A stretch of DNA of 64,000 nucleotides from Tanytarsus gracilentus (Eukaryota; Arthropoda; Insecta; Diptera; Chironomidae). Location: contig JAXRKN010000043.1 in the NCBI GenBank assembly GCA_038502055.1, positions 6,696,001 to 6,760,000 on the forward strand, given 5' to 3'. Position 1 is the stretch's first letter; each line of letters opens with the position of its first letter. Made by a program: the position numbers and the translations under genes. This document shows positions 28,273 to 41,307 of this stretch, one piece after another. Below the pieces are notes generated by a model. The model did not search any database and was not told the origin of the DNA. It saw only the letters and a program-made list of their open reading frames with translations.

Positions 28273-30126
28273 AATGCAATGAATACTTTGTAAAATGTTG
28301 AAAAAAAAACTTTCTTCGTCTCTTCTTAAATATTTTCTCACTTTACACAATAATTTTTTTCTTTGATTTGATGAAGAACGATAGAAAAGAGTTGGACATG
28401 TGAAGATGAGAGATGAACTATCAAGGAACTACTATATGAACTATTACTGTTTAAAAAATGATGAATGATATAAAACAAAAATTTAACAATAATCAACAGA
28501 AGAAGAAGAAAAAACATTGGTAAAAGATATAAAGAATCATTTTGATTGTTAATTGAACTATAAAACGATTCCAGTTGTGCTGTAAGTTTATTAAAAAGTT
28601 ATATTTTGGCTAGAAAATTGAAAGTAATGATGATGAATATTTTAGCTTCTCTCAATCAGGACAGAGATTTTTCTCTCTTGGTAATTCTTCTTTTTAATGT
28701 ATGTAATGATTATGACATAAAACTTGAGATGTCTCCCCTGTGTAAGATTCCTAATGAATTTATTATCTTTTATTAAATTTTTGGAGCTTCACGCAAAAAA
28801 TAATAGAATTTTTTTATTAATTTTTTTATACGCTCTTATTCAACTAATTTTATAATCGTCCTCAGTTTTGAATCAAGAAAAAGATACTTTAACGATAAAA
28901 AAATATAATTAATAACTTTGTAATGAAGATCAGTATTGACCACGAAAGAAATTTTATGAGATATTAATATATTTTTTTCGTAACGAATGAAATTGGCTGT
29001 ATCTTCAACCTTTTTGGAAGTACGACATAAAAAAATTCCTCGTCTAAAAGAGGAAGAAATTTTAATTCGCTTAAATGAGAAGTCACCTGTTACAAAAAAA
29101 AGAGTTAAAGGAATAAGCATTAGAAAAATAATCATAAAGGCTTATGTCATCATCAAAAAAACCAACAAATTTCTAAATTAAAAAAAAATCCTTGATTATT
29201 CGACATTGATCTGATTTTTTAATCTGAGGAAATTTCTTCCCTTTTTTTCTCCCCTCTTCTAAATCATGTTATACTTATGGACTGCCGTTCTCTCTTGGAG
29301 AATATCCAAAAATTCTATTGGTTAATGGGCAGTGCATGATAAAAATTATTATGTTATTATTATTACTATTCTATTGAATATTCTAGTATATCAAATTTAG
29401 CGGCAAGAAAAAAAATCATATAATCTATTAACTTCATGTAAGAAATAAAGGAAAAAGCTGAAAACAGATAAAATAATAAAAAGACAAAACAAATGCAAAA
29501 AAAAACTTAATTTTATCGTGTGAAAAAAATTTCTTAACGTTTTCTCAAATTTCAAAAAAATACGTTAGAAAAAGTAAACTTTTTATTCGTGTGTCGACTT
29601 TAACAAATTTTAAATCCTCTCCCTCTCTCTTTAATTCATCGATTTTCACTCTAATAGCGATATTTTCGTTCGAGTATTAAATTGAACAGAGAGGCGAGAG
29701 TTAATTAAAGTTAAATAAAACCAAGTTCATAGAATAAAGTGCATTATTTCGTGTTAATTTTCAACAAGTTTAAAAGTCGCTGGATTTTATCAAAACAAAG
29801 CATCAAAAAAAAGTTTTGGGTGTTTTTAAAATTTAATTAGTAAAGTTAATTTTTTTCGTTCGCGATTTAAAATAAATCAAAACTGCCAACAGAGAGAACA
29901 ACTTGAGATCATAAGATTTTATGTTAAAATTCATAATATTGAGCCCTTCATTTGTGCGTCGACTTTCAGCAACAACAACAATTTTTTTTCTAAGCGCAAA
30001 AAATTAAAGCATAAATTTTTTAAATAAAAAATCCGCTACTGGCACATTATTCGTCGATTATTGAGCGTTGGAGTCGAATCTCCTAGCATAGAGGAAGGAA
30101 GGAAACGCAAAGATTTGCCACAAAAG
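28273..30126. other. AP-2 alpha 3' UTR and PR-Set7 upstream region
   Basis: This AT-rich stretch has no recognisable gene. The first part is likely 3' UTR of AP-2 alpha. The last few hundred bases should hold the promoter and 5' UTR of PR-Set7, whose coding start is at 30127. Confidence 0.4.
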
Positions 30127-32728
30127 ATGGTCAGAGGTTAGTTGAAAAGTTCTGAAAAAAAAATGTGAATTTTCAAACACAAAGCTTTGTGTCTTCCGAG
30201 CCATGTTTAAGTTTAAGTGAAGTGGCTGGAAATTGTAAACGATTCAAAGTAAGCTCTCAAAAATTATAATAATTATTGTTAGCATTTACTTGATCTAGAA
30301 TTTTTTTACCAGCAATATTGTAACTAAAAGACCTTGAAAGTTTAGTAAGTGTGTGGTTTAGTTCCAGCTCTACATCGAGCATAATTTTTCAAAGAGCGAA
30401 AAAAAAAGTTTAGAAATATTTTCCAAGTTTTTTCTGAATATCTCGCTCACTTGTGCATTTAAGAGTAAATTTTTAACTTCGTTATTGTTAAACAAGATTA
30501 TCAGAACTTTTTGATCTGTTTTACAAAACATAAAAATTTTATCATGTTAGAGAGCATTAATATTTCGAGTGAGTGAACGGCTAAATGACCATGAGAGTGC
30601 ATTTCGATCACGACTAAACCACCGACTCTGAATTTTCAATAGAACATTCTTTGTTCGCACATATCGAAATTTGTGAGCGTGCGGCCGGTTGGTTTAAAAG
30701 AGAGATGGAAATAACATATAGAATATCTAAAAATATATATCACCCACATCCGATCGTCGCTTTTTTTTCGTGGTCGCATTTATAATTTACACACATTTTT
30801 CTCTCGCTCAAAATTCTCATTTCTTCTTTCTGCACATTTTGTACTTATTGTCCGTCGTGTTTGCAATACATTCTTCTTCTGCGCTTACATACTGTCAGTT
30901 CGTACATGGCGCCGTGCTTAAAAATGCTGTTTTGCTTCTACTTCATTCATTCATTCATTCTCACGCTACACACACACACAGAGTTTTAAATGTAGTCTGG
31001 CTTGACTCTTGAATCATTTAAGAATGACAACAAAAAATTTGCGTTTAATGCTTTAATTTTTAATTGCCGCATCACGTTTCTTTAATGGCAACAGTGAAAG
31101 ATGATTTTTATGACATTTTATTGAGACATATTCGTGCATTTTCGTTATCGCAATATTTTTTGAGCTCTGTGTGAAGCAAAAAAAAAGCTGTCCAAGAATT
31201 CAATCGCAAATATATCAAAATTTTCTTCTACATGCATGTAAAAAAAGTCATGTGAGCATATATTAATGAGGAGAGAGTGAAACTGTATTAATCCAAAAAT
31301 AATAATAAAAATAACATTTTACCCGTCTTTTAGGTCGTAAGACGCGAGCTACACGGGTTCAGAATGGAACAAACAACGGAACAAATCATCCACAGCCAAT
31401 TTTGAAGCCGGAAGGAAAAATGGTAAACACAAATCTCTTCCTTCAAGAGCCAGTCCTCAAGCTGGAATTCGACAAAGCGCAAGCAACGGTTTTGAAGAAC
31501 GGCACAAAGACTCCAGTGACGATAAAGACATCATTTCTCACGTCAGAAATCACCACAAAATTTCAAACATTGCCGCCTACAGAATACATAAATAAAGTAC
31601 TCAACGTAAACGGATCTCACTTCGATGATCATCATCTCCAGCAACAGAATGGATATCTACTTAATTCCTGCGATAGCAATTCCAGTGACTCGGGTGTCGT
31701 AATAATACACTCGAGCGAATCAGATGGTGCTGATTTATTATTGAGATCACCGCTGCAAGTGCCAGAAAAACGTAGAAAGCCAACCACACCTCACCGCATG
31801 ATCCTTTGTTCGTCGCCATCGAAAGGTGAACGAGAGCCGTGCGTTGTCAATAAACAGAATGCCGAAATAATTAAGCCGGCAAGAACGAGAAATCGCATTA
31901 GAGTGAAGTAAGTGATTAATTATAAAGGGATTTTTGATAGTTTTTTGTAACCGTGTTGTTTTATTTTAGACTGCCTCTATCGAGTGAGAATAATGTGATG
32001 AACCAAGATCACGATTATGATGAAAAGCCTCCAACTCCAGAGGTTGAACCAAAGAAGCCCGCCAAGCAGCCAGCAGCAGTAGGAGGCAATAAGAAAATCA
32101 CAGAATTCTTCACTGTTCGCAGAAGTGTTCGTAAGACTAAGAAAGAAGTACAAGCTGAACGCATGAGAACTCTCGAACAGGCTATTATTGAGGAGAAAGA
32201 AGAAGGACTCGAGGTAATTTGAATTATTCTGCATTTTATATTTTTATTAACTTATAATACTTTAAAAAGGTTTGCAAGTTTCCCAACAAAGGACGCGGAA
32301 TTGTCACTACGCGATCGTTCAAAAAAGGTGAATTTGTTGTCGAATACATCGGTGATCTTATATCGATGTCTGAGGCACAGATTCGCGAAGCAAAATATGC
32401 AGCTGATGACAATACGGGTTGTTACATGTACTACTTCAAACACAATGAGCAACAATATTGGTTAGTTTCAAAAAAAAATCCTTTTAATTTAACATTTTAA
32501 TAAATTTTATTTTGCAGCATTGATGCTACAGCAGAGACTGGAAAATTAGGACGTTTGGTGAATCATTCCCGCAATGGCAATCTAACTACAAAGACAGTAA
32601 TGATGGGGAAGAGTCCTCATTTAGTTCTCATTGCTAAAGATGATCTTCCGGAAGGAGTTGAAGTCACTTATGACTACGGTGATCGGTCGAAGGAAGCACT
32701 TCAGCATCATCCGTGGTTGGCTTTTTGA
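30127..32728 (+). CDS. PR-Set7: Histone H4-K20 monomethyltransferase PR-Set7 (KMT5A/SETD8)
   Basis: Five exons (30127-30136, 31334-31907, 31970-32213, 32270-32460, 32518-32728) give 409 aa. The enzyme monomethylates histone H4 Lys20 in chromatin and controls replication licensing and mitotic condensation. Exon 1 codes only MVR plus one base and is followed by a 1.2 kb intron; the MVRGRK start matches the family's conserved N-terminus. Residues 236-248 (KKITEFFTVRRSV) match the PIP-box degron that couples PCNA binding to CRL4-Cdt2 destruction. The SET domain runs from about residue 277 (KGRGIVTTRSF) through GCYMYYF, NHSRNGN (355-361) and VTYDYGDRS, ending HHPWLAF. The middle region is poorly conserved. 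The acceptor of the SET exon (TTTAAAAAG) is A-rich. Confidence 0.95.
30137..31333 (+). other. Large first intron of PR-Set7
   Basis: The intron is bounded by GTTAGT and TTTTAG. Nothing gene-like is seen; it has A/T runs, short ACACAC and TTCATTCATTC repeats near 30945-30980, and stray open frames. Confidence 0.6.
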
Positions 32729-34064
32729 AGTCGCAATTTTTAACTTTAAGTTGTCTAAAATTTTTCCCTCTCGTGACAACCAATTTAAACATTTTTAGAT
32801 CATAATTGAAAATTTAATAACGCTTATTTTTTTTTCTCGACAAATCTTTGAAGTAACCTGTTCAATTTAAACCATTTATAAGAAATTCATAATAGACTTT
32901 TATACTGTACATTTGCAGTTTAAAAAATTATTCTTGTTTGAAAAAAAAATTACGTTTCTTGTTAGACCAAAGTATGAAAAGTTGCAAAAAAAAGAGTTGA
33001 AATATTTTGGCAATTTTTCTATGGATCATTCAAATTACTCTGACTGAAAATTATGATTTGGTTCCATTTAATTAGACTATAGTTTTTTTAAAATTAAGTT
33101 TTTGGAATTTATAATTTTGCCATAAATTTTTTTTTGGATAATAAAAGTAATCATTTAAAGAGAATAAATATCGAAAAAGAAATGCCTTAGCATTCTAATA
33201 ATTTGATCGGTGCGAATTCCACAGAAAAACATAAGTTAATAAAAACTCTTAATTAATTAGAAAAATCATCCGAAATGTTTGTCACAATTTCTTCATTACT
33301 TAAATGCACTGTCAATTTAGTTTATTTTATATTTTATAATACAATACACCCCCGAATTAATTTAAATTACCATACACTACCACAAGAATATTCTTCAAGT
33401 TTTAAATTTAAATTTCAAAAAAGTGTAATTGATCAATAAAGCTAAATTTCTTAAACAATTTTAAGAATGCTTAATTGTTCCTTGCCATTGAATTTAAATT
33501 TAAATCCCACAAAATTTTATCAAAAACTTTCTCAAAGCTCCAATTTTCTTTAAAATGGATATTTTAAAATAATTTATCCATTCTAACTGCCTATCGTTGA
33601 TGTCTAGATTTATATTAATTTAGAAGAAAAAAATTTCAGAGGATCTTTTTAAAGAACCTAATTTAAATAGTTAATTTATAAATGAACTAAAATTAAACAC
33701 AAGCCAGCTATTGTGGTAATAAAAAAAATCGTAGAATTGTTTTTAAAAAGGACATTAAATACGTTATTTTGAATTGAATAAAAAATGCAAATAATTGTAA
33801 AATATTTTTTTATTCTTGTACCACTAGGAGGTTCCTGGCCCTGAAACCCGTAGAATTCCAAATTAATAAAAGACGAAATTTTTTTTGTATAGGAAAAAGA
33901 AGTAGTCAGTGGTATGCTTCAATATATTTTTTAAACGTAAAGAAAATAATATTTTTTGACATAATAATTTTTCACCTTAATAGTTAAGATTAATAATTTT
34001 TCTCAATTCATCTCCATCTCTACAATAACTTTAAAATTATAATAATTGAAGAAACAAATTAATT
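32729..34064. other. Convergent 3' flanks of PR-Set7 and beta'-COP, no gene seen
   Basis: This very AT-rich sequence lies between two stop codons that face each other. It should hold both 3' UTRs. No further structure was recognised. Confidence 0.5.
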
Positions 34065-37000
34065 TTAATCGCTTAGAAGCTCTTCATCTTCGTCTAGATT
34101 CACGTCCGACGTGTCTATATTTTCGTCTAGCTCCTCATCAAAATCAAATTCGTCTAGCGAGTTTTTCCTTGTCTTCTCGGGTGCGTCTGATTTAAGATCT
34201 ACCGATGGCGTCTCATTTAAGCTTATCTTTTTCATTGTCTCCATCAGTTCACTCTGCGATGCACTTCCATTCTCGGGTTTATCCAACTTTGAATACTTAA
34301 AATTGCCAATCTGTTCGCCACTATTCATCTCGTCGACAGCATTTCGTTCAATGTTCAGTGGAATTTGAGTGAAAGCGCAAGCTGGTAAAAGATCATCTTG
34401 CTTGAGGAATTGCTGTACTTTGAGAGCGTCTTGAAAACCGGGGAAGAGATTTTCATATTGTGTAGGATCAGCTAAACTTTGACCTGCTTTCTCATTAATT
34501 TTTCCCAATTCAGTCTTCCATAGACCCAATACGTACGAGACTCTATCTGGAAGGTAGGTCCTAAATAAAGAATAAAGTTTATTAAAATGTTGTTTAAAAT
34601 TTAAATTTAATTTTTTTTAAATACCTGGCAAATAAAGCAGCTTCAGGAATGCGATTTGTATCGACTAAAACTTCGAGGCACTCCTCGAGTCTATTGAGCA
34701 GCATGAGAGCTGTAAATGCAACATTAAATTTTCCTTGTTTTAGAGCACTCTCTTTTAGACTCTCCAGCATCTCTTGATCGCCTGAACTGGTAGCCAAGAG
34801 CAATAGTCCACCTAAATCGTTGGCTTTCAGCAAACACTCCTTTACAAGTTCCATTTTATTTTGAGTCATTGCCATTTCTGCAAGCTGTGACCATTTTTGT
34901 GGGCTATCGGCTTCTCGAGCGAGTGTTAGAGCCTTATCAAGATCGCCAATTTTGAGGGCCAAATCAAAGCAGTGCTCAGGATCGCTTGATACTTGCAGAG
35001 CTTGTTTCATGAAGCCTTGCTTTTCGAGGAAGTGAGCAACGCGTGTTCGGTGCTCCTTGGGAATTGTTGGCAAAACTCTATCTGCAATATCAAAGTCACG
35101 ACGCATGACCGCAGTTTGATATTCAAGCACGGAAAGTAATAGGCTGTAGCTCGTAATGTTGAGTTCCTTATCGCCAAGATACAAGCGATTTTCTTTTGGA
35201 ACATAGCCGAGAAGATACATGGTTCTATCGAGATGTGAAACAGTGACAATTTCACCTCCAACATAGTATTGGATACGATTGACACTATTTGTGTAGATGA
35301 AGCAATCGCCGACCCACAATCCCGTCTTGACGCTCTCATTAACTTCTCCGAGCACGTCAAATGCCGCCTCAATTCCGTCCTCCTCAATCGCCACCTTTGA
35401 CTCAATAACTTGTTGAACCATTGCACCGTCGACGCGTAAAATAAAGAAGGATTCGTCTGTTGCGAGACAAACAAGAGAGCCAGCTTCATTCCAGAAAACA
35501 AAACGCGGTTGAACTTCAATGCGACGAATCAAATCGAGATTTTCCCAATCGTAGAACGTTAATCCTGACGATGTCTTCACGCCAAGTAAATAGCCACCAA
35601 ATATTCCTAAATAAAGAGTTTGAATTTAAAATAAGATTAAAATATTTTTAAAATCAAAAGGGTTTGTACAAAGTTTCTTTACTTTCGACAAACTCTTTTT
35701 AATTCATGTATTTAACAAATAATCAAATCACCTTCTACATATTTACATAATTAGACAACAACAGTGAGCAGGCAAAGGGTAGGCATTAAAAGAGGGCAAT
35801 TAGGAAAGTTAGTTTTAATAGCGAGCAAGTAAATTAGGACATATATTTCTCACCTTCTGCACCGTATTCGGGTGTAAAACTCTTTCGTTCCTTGAAGTTT
35901 CTGAAGAGCTTGACAGCACCACTATTTTCACGAATTGCATACTCGCTGCTCTCGAGGGCCCAAACAAACTCTTGTGCCGATCCGAAAGCTTTATTACGAA
36001 GAGCCATCGAAGTGTAAATTATGTACTCTCCATCGCCGCAAACAACAACAAATCTTCCATTCGGATTGTGAGCAATTGTTTGAGGATAGATTTCGCATGC
36101 ACCCATATCCTTGACAGCGACTGGAAGTCTCTCGCCGTCCTTAACGATACTTCCCTCTGGCAGTGCCTTAAGATTAGCCTGTTGCATTTCGCAGTGGCGA
36201 GCCCATATAATTTTACCGCCATTTATATCCATCGACATTGCTGGCTCTTCTCTTCCCACTTTAATAATAATTGATCCTTCATCGTATCCGAGTGCAACAT
36301 TATTCGTGCCTCGCATGCATGCAATTGTCCATACACGCTCGAAACCATAATTAAGTGAAGTCTCCAAACGACATGTGCCAGCATGCCAAATACGAATAGT
36401 TCCGTCCTCTGATCCCGTGAGAATTATTGGCAATTCTGGATGAAATGAGACGGCAGAGACATTTTGTGCATGTCCTTCGAGCGTTTGAACGCACGTCTTA
36501 TTCTGATAATCCCATATTTTTACCAAACGATCGTCAGCGCCGGAGATGAGATATGGTTTGTCACCGCCATAGTAATAATCGACACAATTGACACCCTTTT
36601 CGTGTCCTTCCAGCGTAAAGTTGGCTGTATTTGAACCTAACTGCCACACTTTAACTGTCCTATCGAGTGACGCACTAGCGAATGTGTTATTATCCTTGGG
36701 ATTAAAGACGACTTGCATCACGTAGTGAGAATGTCCTTCAAACACACGCTGGCATGCCCATACTTTTTCCCAATTCCATAATTTAATGAGCATGTCATCG
36801 CTGCTGGTAAGAATGAGAGGCTGTGATGGATGAATTGCAATACAGCGAACATAATCAGTGTGTGCTTCAAAGGAATGAATCTTTTCTAGAGTGTTGTAAT
36901 TGAAAATTCGAACTTGCATATCATCAGATCCGGAAATTATCCAATTTTTACGTGCGACAAAGCGAGCGCATCTAACTGGAAGGTCGCAAACCTACAATTA

Positions 37001-37382
37001 ATTAAATTTAGTTTAAAATCGATTCATTATTCACTCTAAATTTGAGCTTACCTCAAAATCTTTAACCATTTGCTGATTTTCATAGTTCATGACATGAACG
37101 TGTCCATTATAGAGAGCACATAACATCCATGGCTCTGTCGGATGAAGATCAACTGACTTTACACGATCCGATCTCGACGTGAGTCGTCGCTTTATATCCA
37201 ATCGTAATGGCTAGAACACAAAGCAAATGAAATTTTGAGTCAATTTTATGAAAATTCTCTTGATGATGTGGAAAGTTTTCAAGTGAAATATTTAATCTCA
37301 TTTTTCACATAAAATCGGGACTATTTGAGTTGAACTCTAAATAGTTAATATTTGTGGCTGTCAAATCTTTACTGCTCACCAT
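34065..37382 (-). CDS. beta'COP: Coatomer subunit beta' (COPB2)
   Basis: Five exons (37380-37382, 37052-37210, 35854-36991, 34625-35606, 34065-34560) give 925 aa. Beta'-COP belongs to the COPI outer coat and binds KKXX-type retrieval signals through its N-terminal propeller during Golgi-to-ER transport. The first propeller has clear WD repeats (SSDDMLIKLWNW, SASLDRTVKVW, SGADDRLVKIWDY, GSEDGTIRIW). A second propeller and alpha-solenoid follow (TGLWVGDCFIYTNSVNRI, HRTRVAHFLEKQGF). The tail is long and acidic (DEFDFDEELDEN to the end). Exon 1 contributes only the ATG, with the donor GTGAGC immediately after it. That start is supported because exon 2 opens with PLRLDIKRRL, the conserved N-terminus after Met. 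Confidence 0.96.
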
Positions 37383-38023
37383 TTTTTATCACTAAATCGC
37401 TGCTATTTCTGTGTTAAAAATTAAATTTTTTGATATCAATCGACTCGACTTTTAAAAGAAACACAAAATTTTTTTTCGAACTAGTTTGAATTTTTTCGAG
37501 ACGTTACAAAAATTGATTGTTGTTTGCCGGCTAATTTCGAAAAAGAGAATTTCTCAATGAAAAAGAAGAAGTTCTAGAAAAAAATCCTGAGATTTGAAAG
37601 TAAATATTTAAAATTAAAAATATCTCAAAAGTATCGAGTTCTCGCGAGTTAATTAGTTAAACATTCTCAAGTAATAAACATTTTCCGTTTCTCTAATTCA
37701 TTAATCCCCCTTTTCGACTCGACTCATGCGCAGAATTAGAAATAAATTCTTATGATAAGGCAATTCGATTCGATGAAGCTCTTCGCGGCTCTGCTTTAAT
37801 AATTCACCACTTTAAGTCATCAAAAATAATCCAGAGTGTTTTGATTCACATTAGATAGCGAAATTTGCTTGATGGATTGTAAAAGTGATAAGATATAAGC
37901 GTTTGTTGTGGAATTTAGTGTCAAAAAGAAGCGAGAAAAAAAAATATATAAATTTGATAAGGCTTTTTTTGAAGTGAATTTTATTGAAAAAATAGAAAAG
38001 TTCTATCATAAGGATTAACAAAA
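37383..38023. promoter_or_regulatory. Divergent promoter region of beta'-COP (-) and flotillin-2 (+)
   Basis: The 641 bp between the two start codons must contain both promoters and 5' UTRs. It is AT-rich; I could not pick a convincing initiator or TATA box for either gene. Confidence 0.4.
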
Positions 38024-38072
38024 ATGGGAAATATACACACTGTAGGACCAAATGAGGCACTTATTGTTTCAG
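38024..38072 (+). CDS. Flo2: Flotillin-2, first coding exon only
   Basis: AAAATGGG starts an exon encoding MGNIHTVGPNEALIVS plus one base, followed by a strong donor GTGAGT. This is the flotillin-2 N-terminus, which is N-myristoylated on Gly2 and scaffolds membrane microdomains and endocytosis. As in Drosophila, position 4 is Ile, where vertebrates have a palmitoylated Cys. No further flotillin exon (SPFH domain or coiled coil) was found on the plus strand up to 64000. The first intron therefore appears to exceed 25 kb and contains the GMC cluster, unless a tiny exon was missed. Confidence 0.88.
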
Positions 38073-39399
38073 GTGAGTTAATTAGAGAGCTTTTTATTGC
38101 GGTCTTATGACGAATAATTTACGGCGCACACATGTACAATCGCCTCGCCGTAATTTACTGTCATGAAAAATGCTAATATGCAAACACAAGAGAGTCTATA
38201 AATAGTTGATCTATGCGAAGTGATTATAAAAATTACAACCAAGGTGTTCTTAGATTAAAATCTCTTCAAATATTTATGCTCCAGCAACATGCAAACAGCA
38301 GCGCTATGTTCATGGTCAAATTTTCATATATCAAGCGAAAATAAATTTATCTACACATAGTAACACAATATATTACATTTTTGTGTAATACAATCCAGAT
38401 CCCTCATAAAAACTTTTCTGAAGAACACTAAAAATATTTTGAGCGATGGCAAACGGGCATCATCGATGAGTTCACCATCAATTGACTCCATCTATATATA
38501 GATTTGTATCGTTTTCAGAAGTTAAATTAAATTTTTTGCGCATGCGTCTAATGATTCGCAGCATTATTACTTGGCGGTTTTTTTCATCTCCACGTTCCAC
38601 ATACTGAAAACTGTGTGCGTTTCATTTTGTATCTATATAAACAAAATATTTCATCATTTTTATAAAATTCCTTCTTATCTCGACCATCTAATCGTCGTGT
38701 CTGATTGCTTGTACATAGTTCAATTCTGATATACGTTGTCAACAATCGCTCTATCAAAAAATATGTCAGCGGCGCCTGGATAATTATATGGCCTACTACA
38801 CAATAGCGTGCGGCGGTGATTTATCATTAATGCCGATATTCTATTCATTCTCCGACACTTGTTATCAGTAAAATCGAGGGTGCATTGGATCGTTCAACCT
38901 TTTTCTAAATGTCACATGACTTATTTGGACAGTCGAGGAAGCAAATATATATGCACTCGAAGAATGTTTGTGTGTGAAAAAAATAGAACCCTTCATCAAA
39001 TTTGTATAGAGAGGCACTAAAAAATCCATTCTCAGCAATTATCTTCAAATAAAATCGATAGCGATGTATATAGGCGATGGGTAAAAAATGTACGAAAAAT
39101 TGACTGCATTTCGATCAAATTTCAATAGTGCAATTCAATTATTTCTATTTACACATAGCAATTTAGTATGTAGATGTTGGATAGAGGCGGCCGGCTCGAA
39201 AAAAAAATAGTTTAAGGTCTCTAATTTTATATTTCGCTGCTAAGGACTTTTTTTGTGTGGAAAAATTTGAGTTGAAGAATTTACAGTCGAGGGTTGGACG
39301 TTTTTTGAGAAACTCAAAAATTTTTAATGACTCACAAGTGTCATGTGATGCGATAAAAACTTATGAGTCATGAAGAGTCATGATTCAATTTTTATCATC

Positions 39400-39426
39400 A
39401 ATTAAACAGATAGAGAAAAACAAATA
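39400..39426. repeat. Left target-site duplication
   Basis: This 27-bp copy is identical to 40419-40445. Its length and identity support recent target-primed insertion of the 992-bp element. Confidence 0.8.
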
Positions 39427-40418
39427 GGAAGAAAGTTTACCCTCGAAATGTAAACATTACAATTTAAAATTAATTACGTTTTTTTTTTAGTGTTCTAGTG
39501 TATTTATAATATTAAAAATAGTGTTATCGTGTACTTAAATCCTAAATCCATCTTTGTGTCGTCGAGTTTCTCCATTTAAGTCAGGTAAATAAGCGAGAAT
39601 GAGTGAAAGAAAATCTTGGAAATTTTTAACCATTAATTTTACTTTTAATGCGTTTAAATAAACAATTACTCACTATTTTTTAAAAGGTTAATAATTTTTT
39701 TAAAAATTAAAAAAATTTAAAATGTTTGTTATGATTTAACTGGATTTTGTGGATTTTTCTTAACTCTAAAATTCCTTGTTTAATTTATGGTTTTTTTTTA
39801 AAATCTAAGATGTTGGTTAAATTATATTTTTTTTTTTTTATTTTTTTTTTTTTTCTTTTATTTATTTTCAAATTAAAATTAAATTTCTCAATTGAGGTAA
39901 ATTGTTTATATTATTTTGTTGGTATCAACAAAACCAACTGTTAATCTTAGTGCACAGTTGAGGAAGGTGAGTTTTGAACTAACGGAAAAATTTAAGACTT
40001 GAGTGTAGTGGAATCGGTTTCAAGTGATTAGACAAGTTAAAAGTGTTTGGTTTTGATTAGTTGGAAGTAATATCTGTAGTAAACAAGCTGTCTCACGTGT
40101 TGCAGAAATACAAAAAAAATCATTGAAAAAAACTCAAATTAAAAAAAAAAACACTACACACTAACATTGCGTAAAGGTATTTTAAAATGCCTATTACCAA
40201 CGCTGATGGTGAGGGTGGTTGGCCCGATCGTTCCTTACGATTTCTAATTGTTTTATTCCGAGAAGGGGTTTGTTCGTACCTGTGGTTGTTCGACGTAGAT
40301 ACTTGCCTAAGTAGCCCGCTAGACCCTGCTTTTCGAGGAATGGGGGTATGTGGTTGCGTTGGACGTCTCTCCTACTTCGGTAGTGGCCACCTAATCGTCA
40401 TCTAATCTAATCTAATCT
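39427..40418 (+). mobile_element. Retroelement-like insertion, 992 bp, with TCTAA repeat tail
   Basis: A perfect 27-bp direct repeat flanks the block (39400-39426 and 40419-40445, containing TTAAACAGATAGAGAAAAAC). The element ends in four TCTAA-type repeats at about 40400-40419, a 3' signature of some non-LTR retrotransposons and their SINEs. The last 230 bp are GC-richer than the rest and hold a 72-codon open frame (40187-40405) with no recognised family. The first part is A/T-rich with T runs (39825-39856). The tail differs from the other two insertions, so this is a separate family. It lies inside the presumed flotillin-2 intron. Confidence 0.7.
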
Positions 40419-40445
40419 AATTAAACAGATAGAGAAAAACAAATA
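40419..40445. repeat. Right target-site duplication
   Basis: This is the second copy of the 27-bp repeat at 39400-39426. It follows directly on the TCTAA repeat tail. Confidence 0.8.
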
Positions 40446-41307
40446 ATTTTTTATTACTCTCCACTCGAGTGCACACCTTAATTTTTTTTGCATGTTGTGC
40501 AAAATTCACTTTTAGCTTATGTACATTGTGAAAATTCGAGAAGCAAAATAAAAACGCATTTCGAAAGAATAGAAAAGAGTAACAAAGAAGGGTGGAATAT
40601 AAATTTTCTTCTTGATGCATATGAATGAGGAATTAAAGATATTAAATTTCCTACGGTATTTCAAACATCATTTTCCTAATATAAGAGCACTTAGCAACCC
40701 CTCTCGGTCTGCATTTTCCCTTCCTATCAGAAATTTTGTGTGTGTGTGTGTCCTAATAATGCCAACTTATTATGCACGGTTGCAAGTCACACAGATTATT
40801 TTTCATTTTCCCACTCACTTAAACTTCTTCTCATCCTTTTACGAAACACGATATGTAATACTTTTTAAAACAAGACTTTCTACTCAATTTTATTTAATTA
40901 CACTTTTTACAAACTTTTGTGTGGCTTTAGAACTTTATGTACACGCCTTTCATTCAAGGCAAGATTAATAATTTCAATTTATACATATCACAATAATATT
41001 ACACAATGCAGTGGATGAAGCGCACTTGATATTTACATTTTATATCCCATTCACGATTTTTTATTAAATCGGCACTTTTTCACCTGCAATAAAATAAAAG
41101 AGAGAAAAGTTGATTTTTTTTACGAAACAAACATATATGAAATAAATGTGTGAGAAGTCATCAAAAAAATTAATTGAATATTAAAATTCATTTGGCAATC
41201 GCGCGTTGAGCTCATACGTGCCAATAATCGTTAATGCAAAGCTATGTGAGACCGATGAGCCAATAAATGATAAATTTAACACTCTTTACCTTTTGACTTC
41301 ATCCTAT
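40446..41307. other. Intronic/intergenic DNA, no gene seen
   Basis: This AT-rich DNA lies between the insertion and the stop codon of GMC-A. The 118-codon plus-strand frame at 40612-40968 has no recognisable similarity and no coding-like composition. Confidence 0.45.

Noticed and set aside
40187..40405. 72-codon frame starting MPITNADGEGGW
   Set aside because: It lies wholly inside a retroelement-like insertion and matches no family I know, so it was not called as a host gene.
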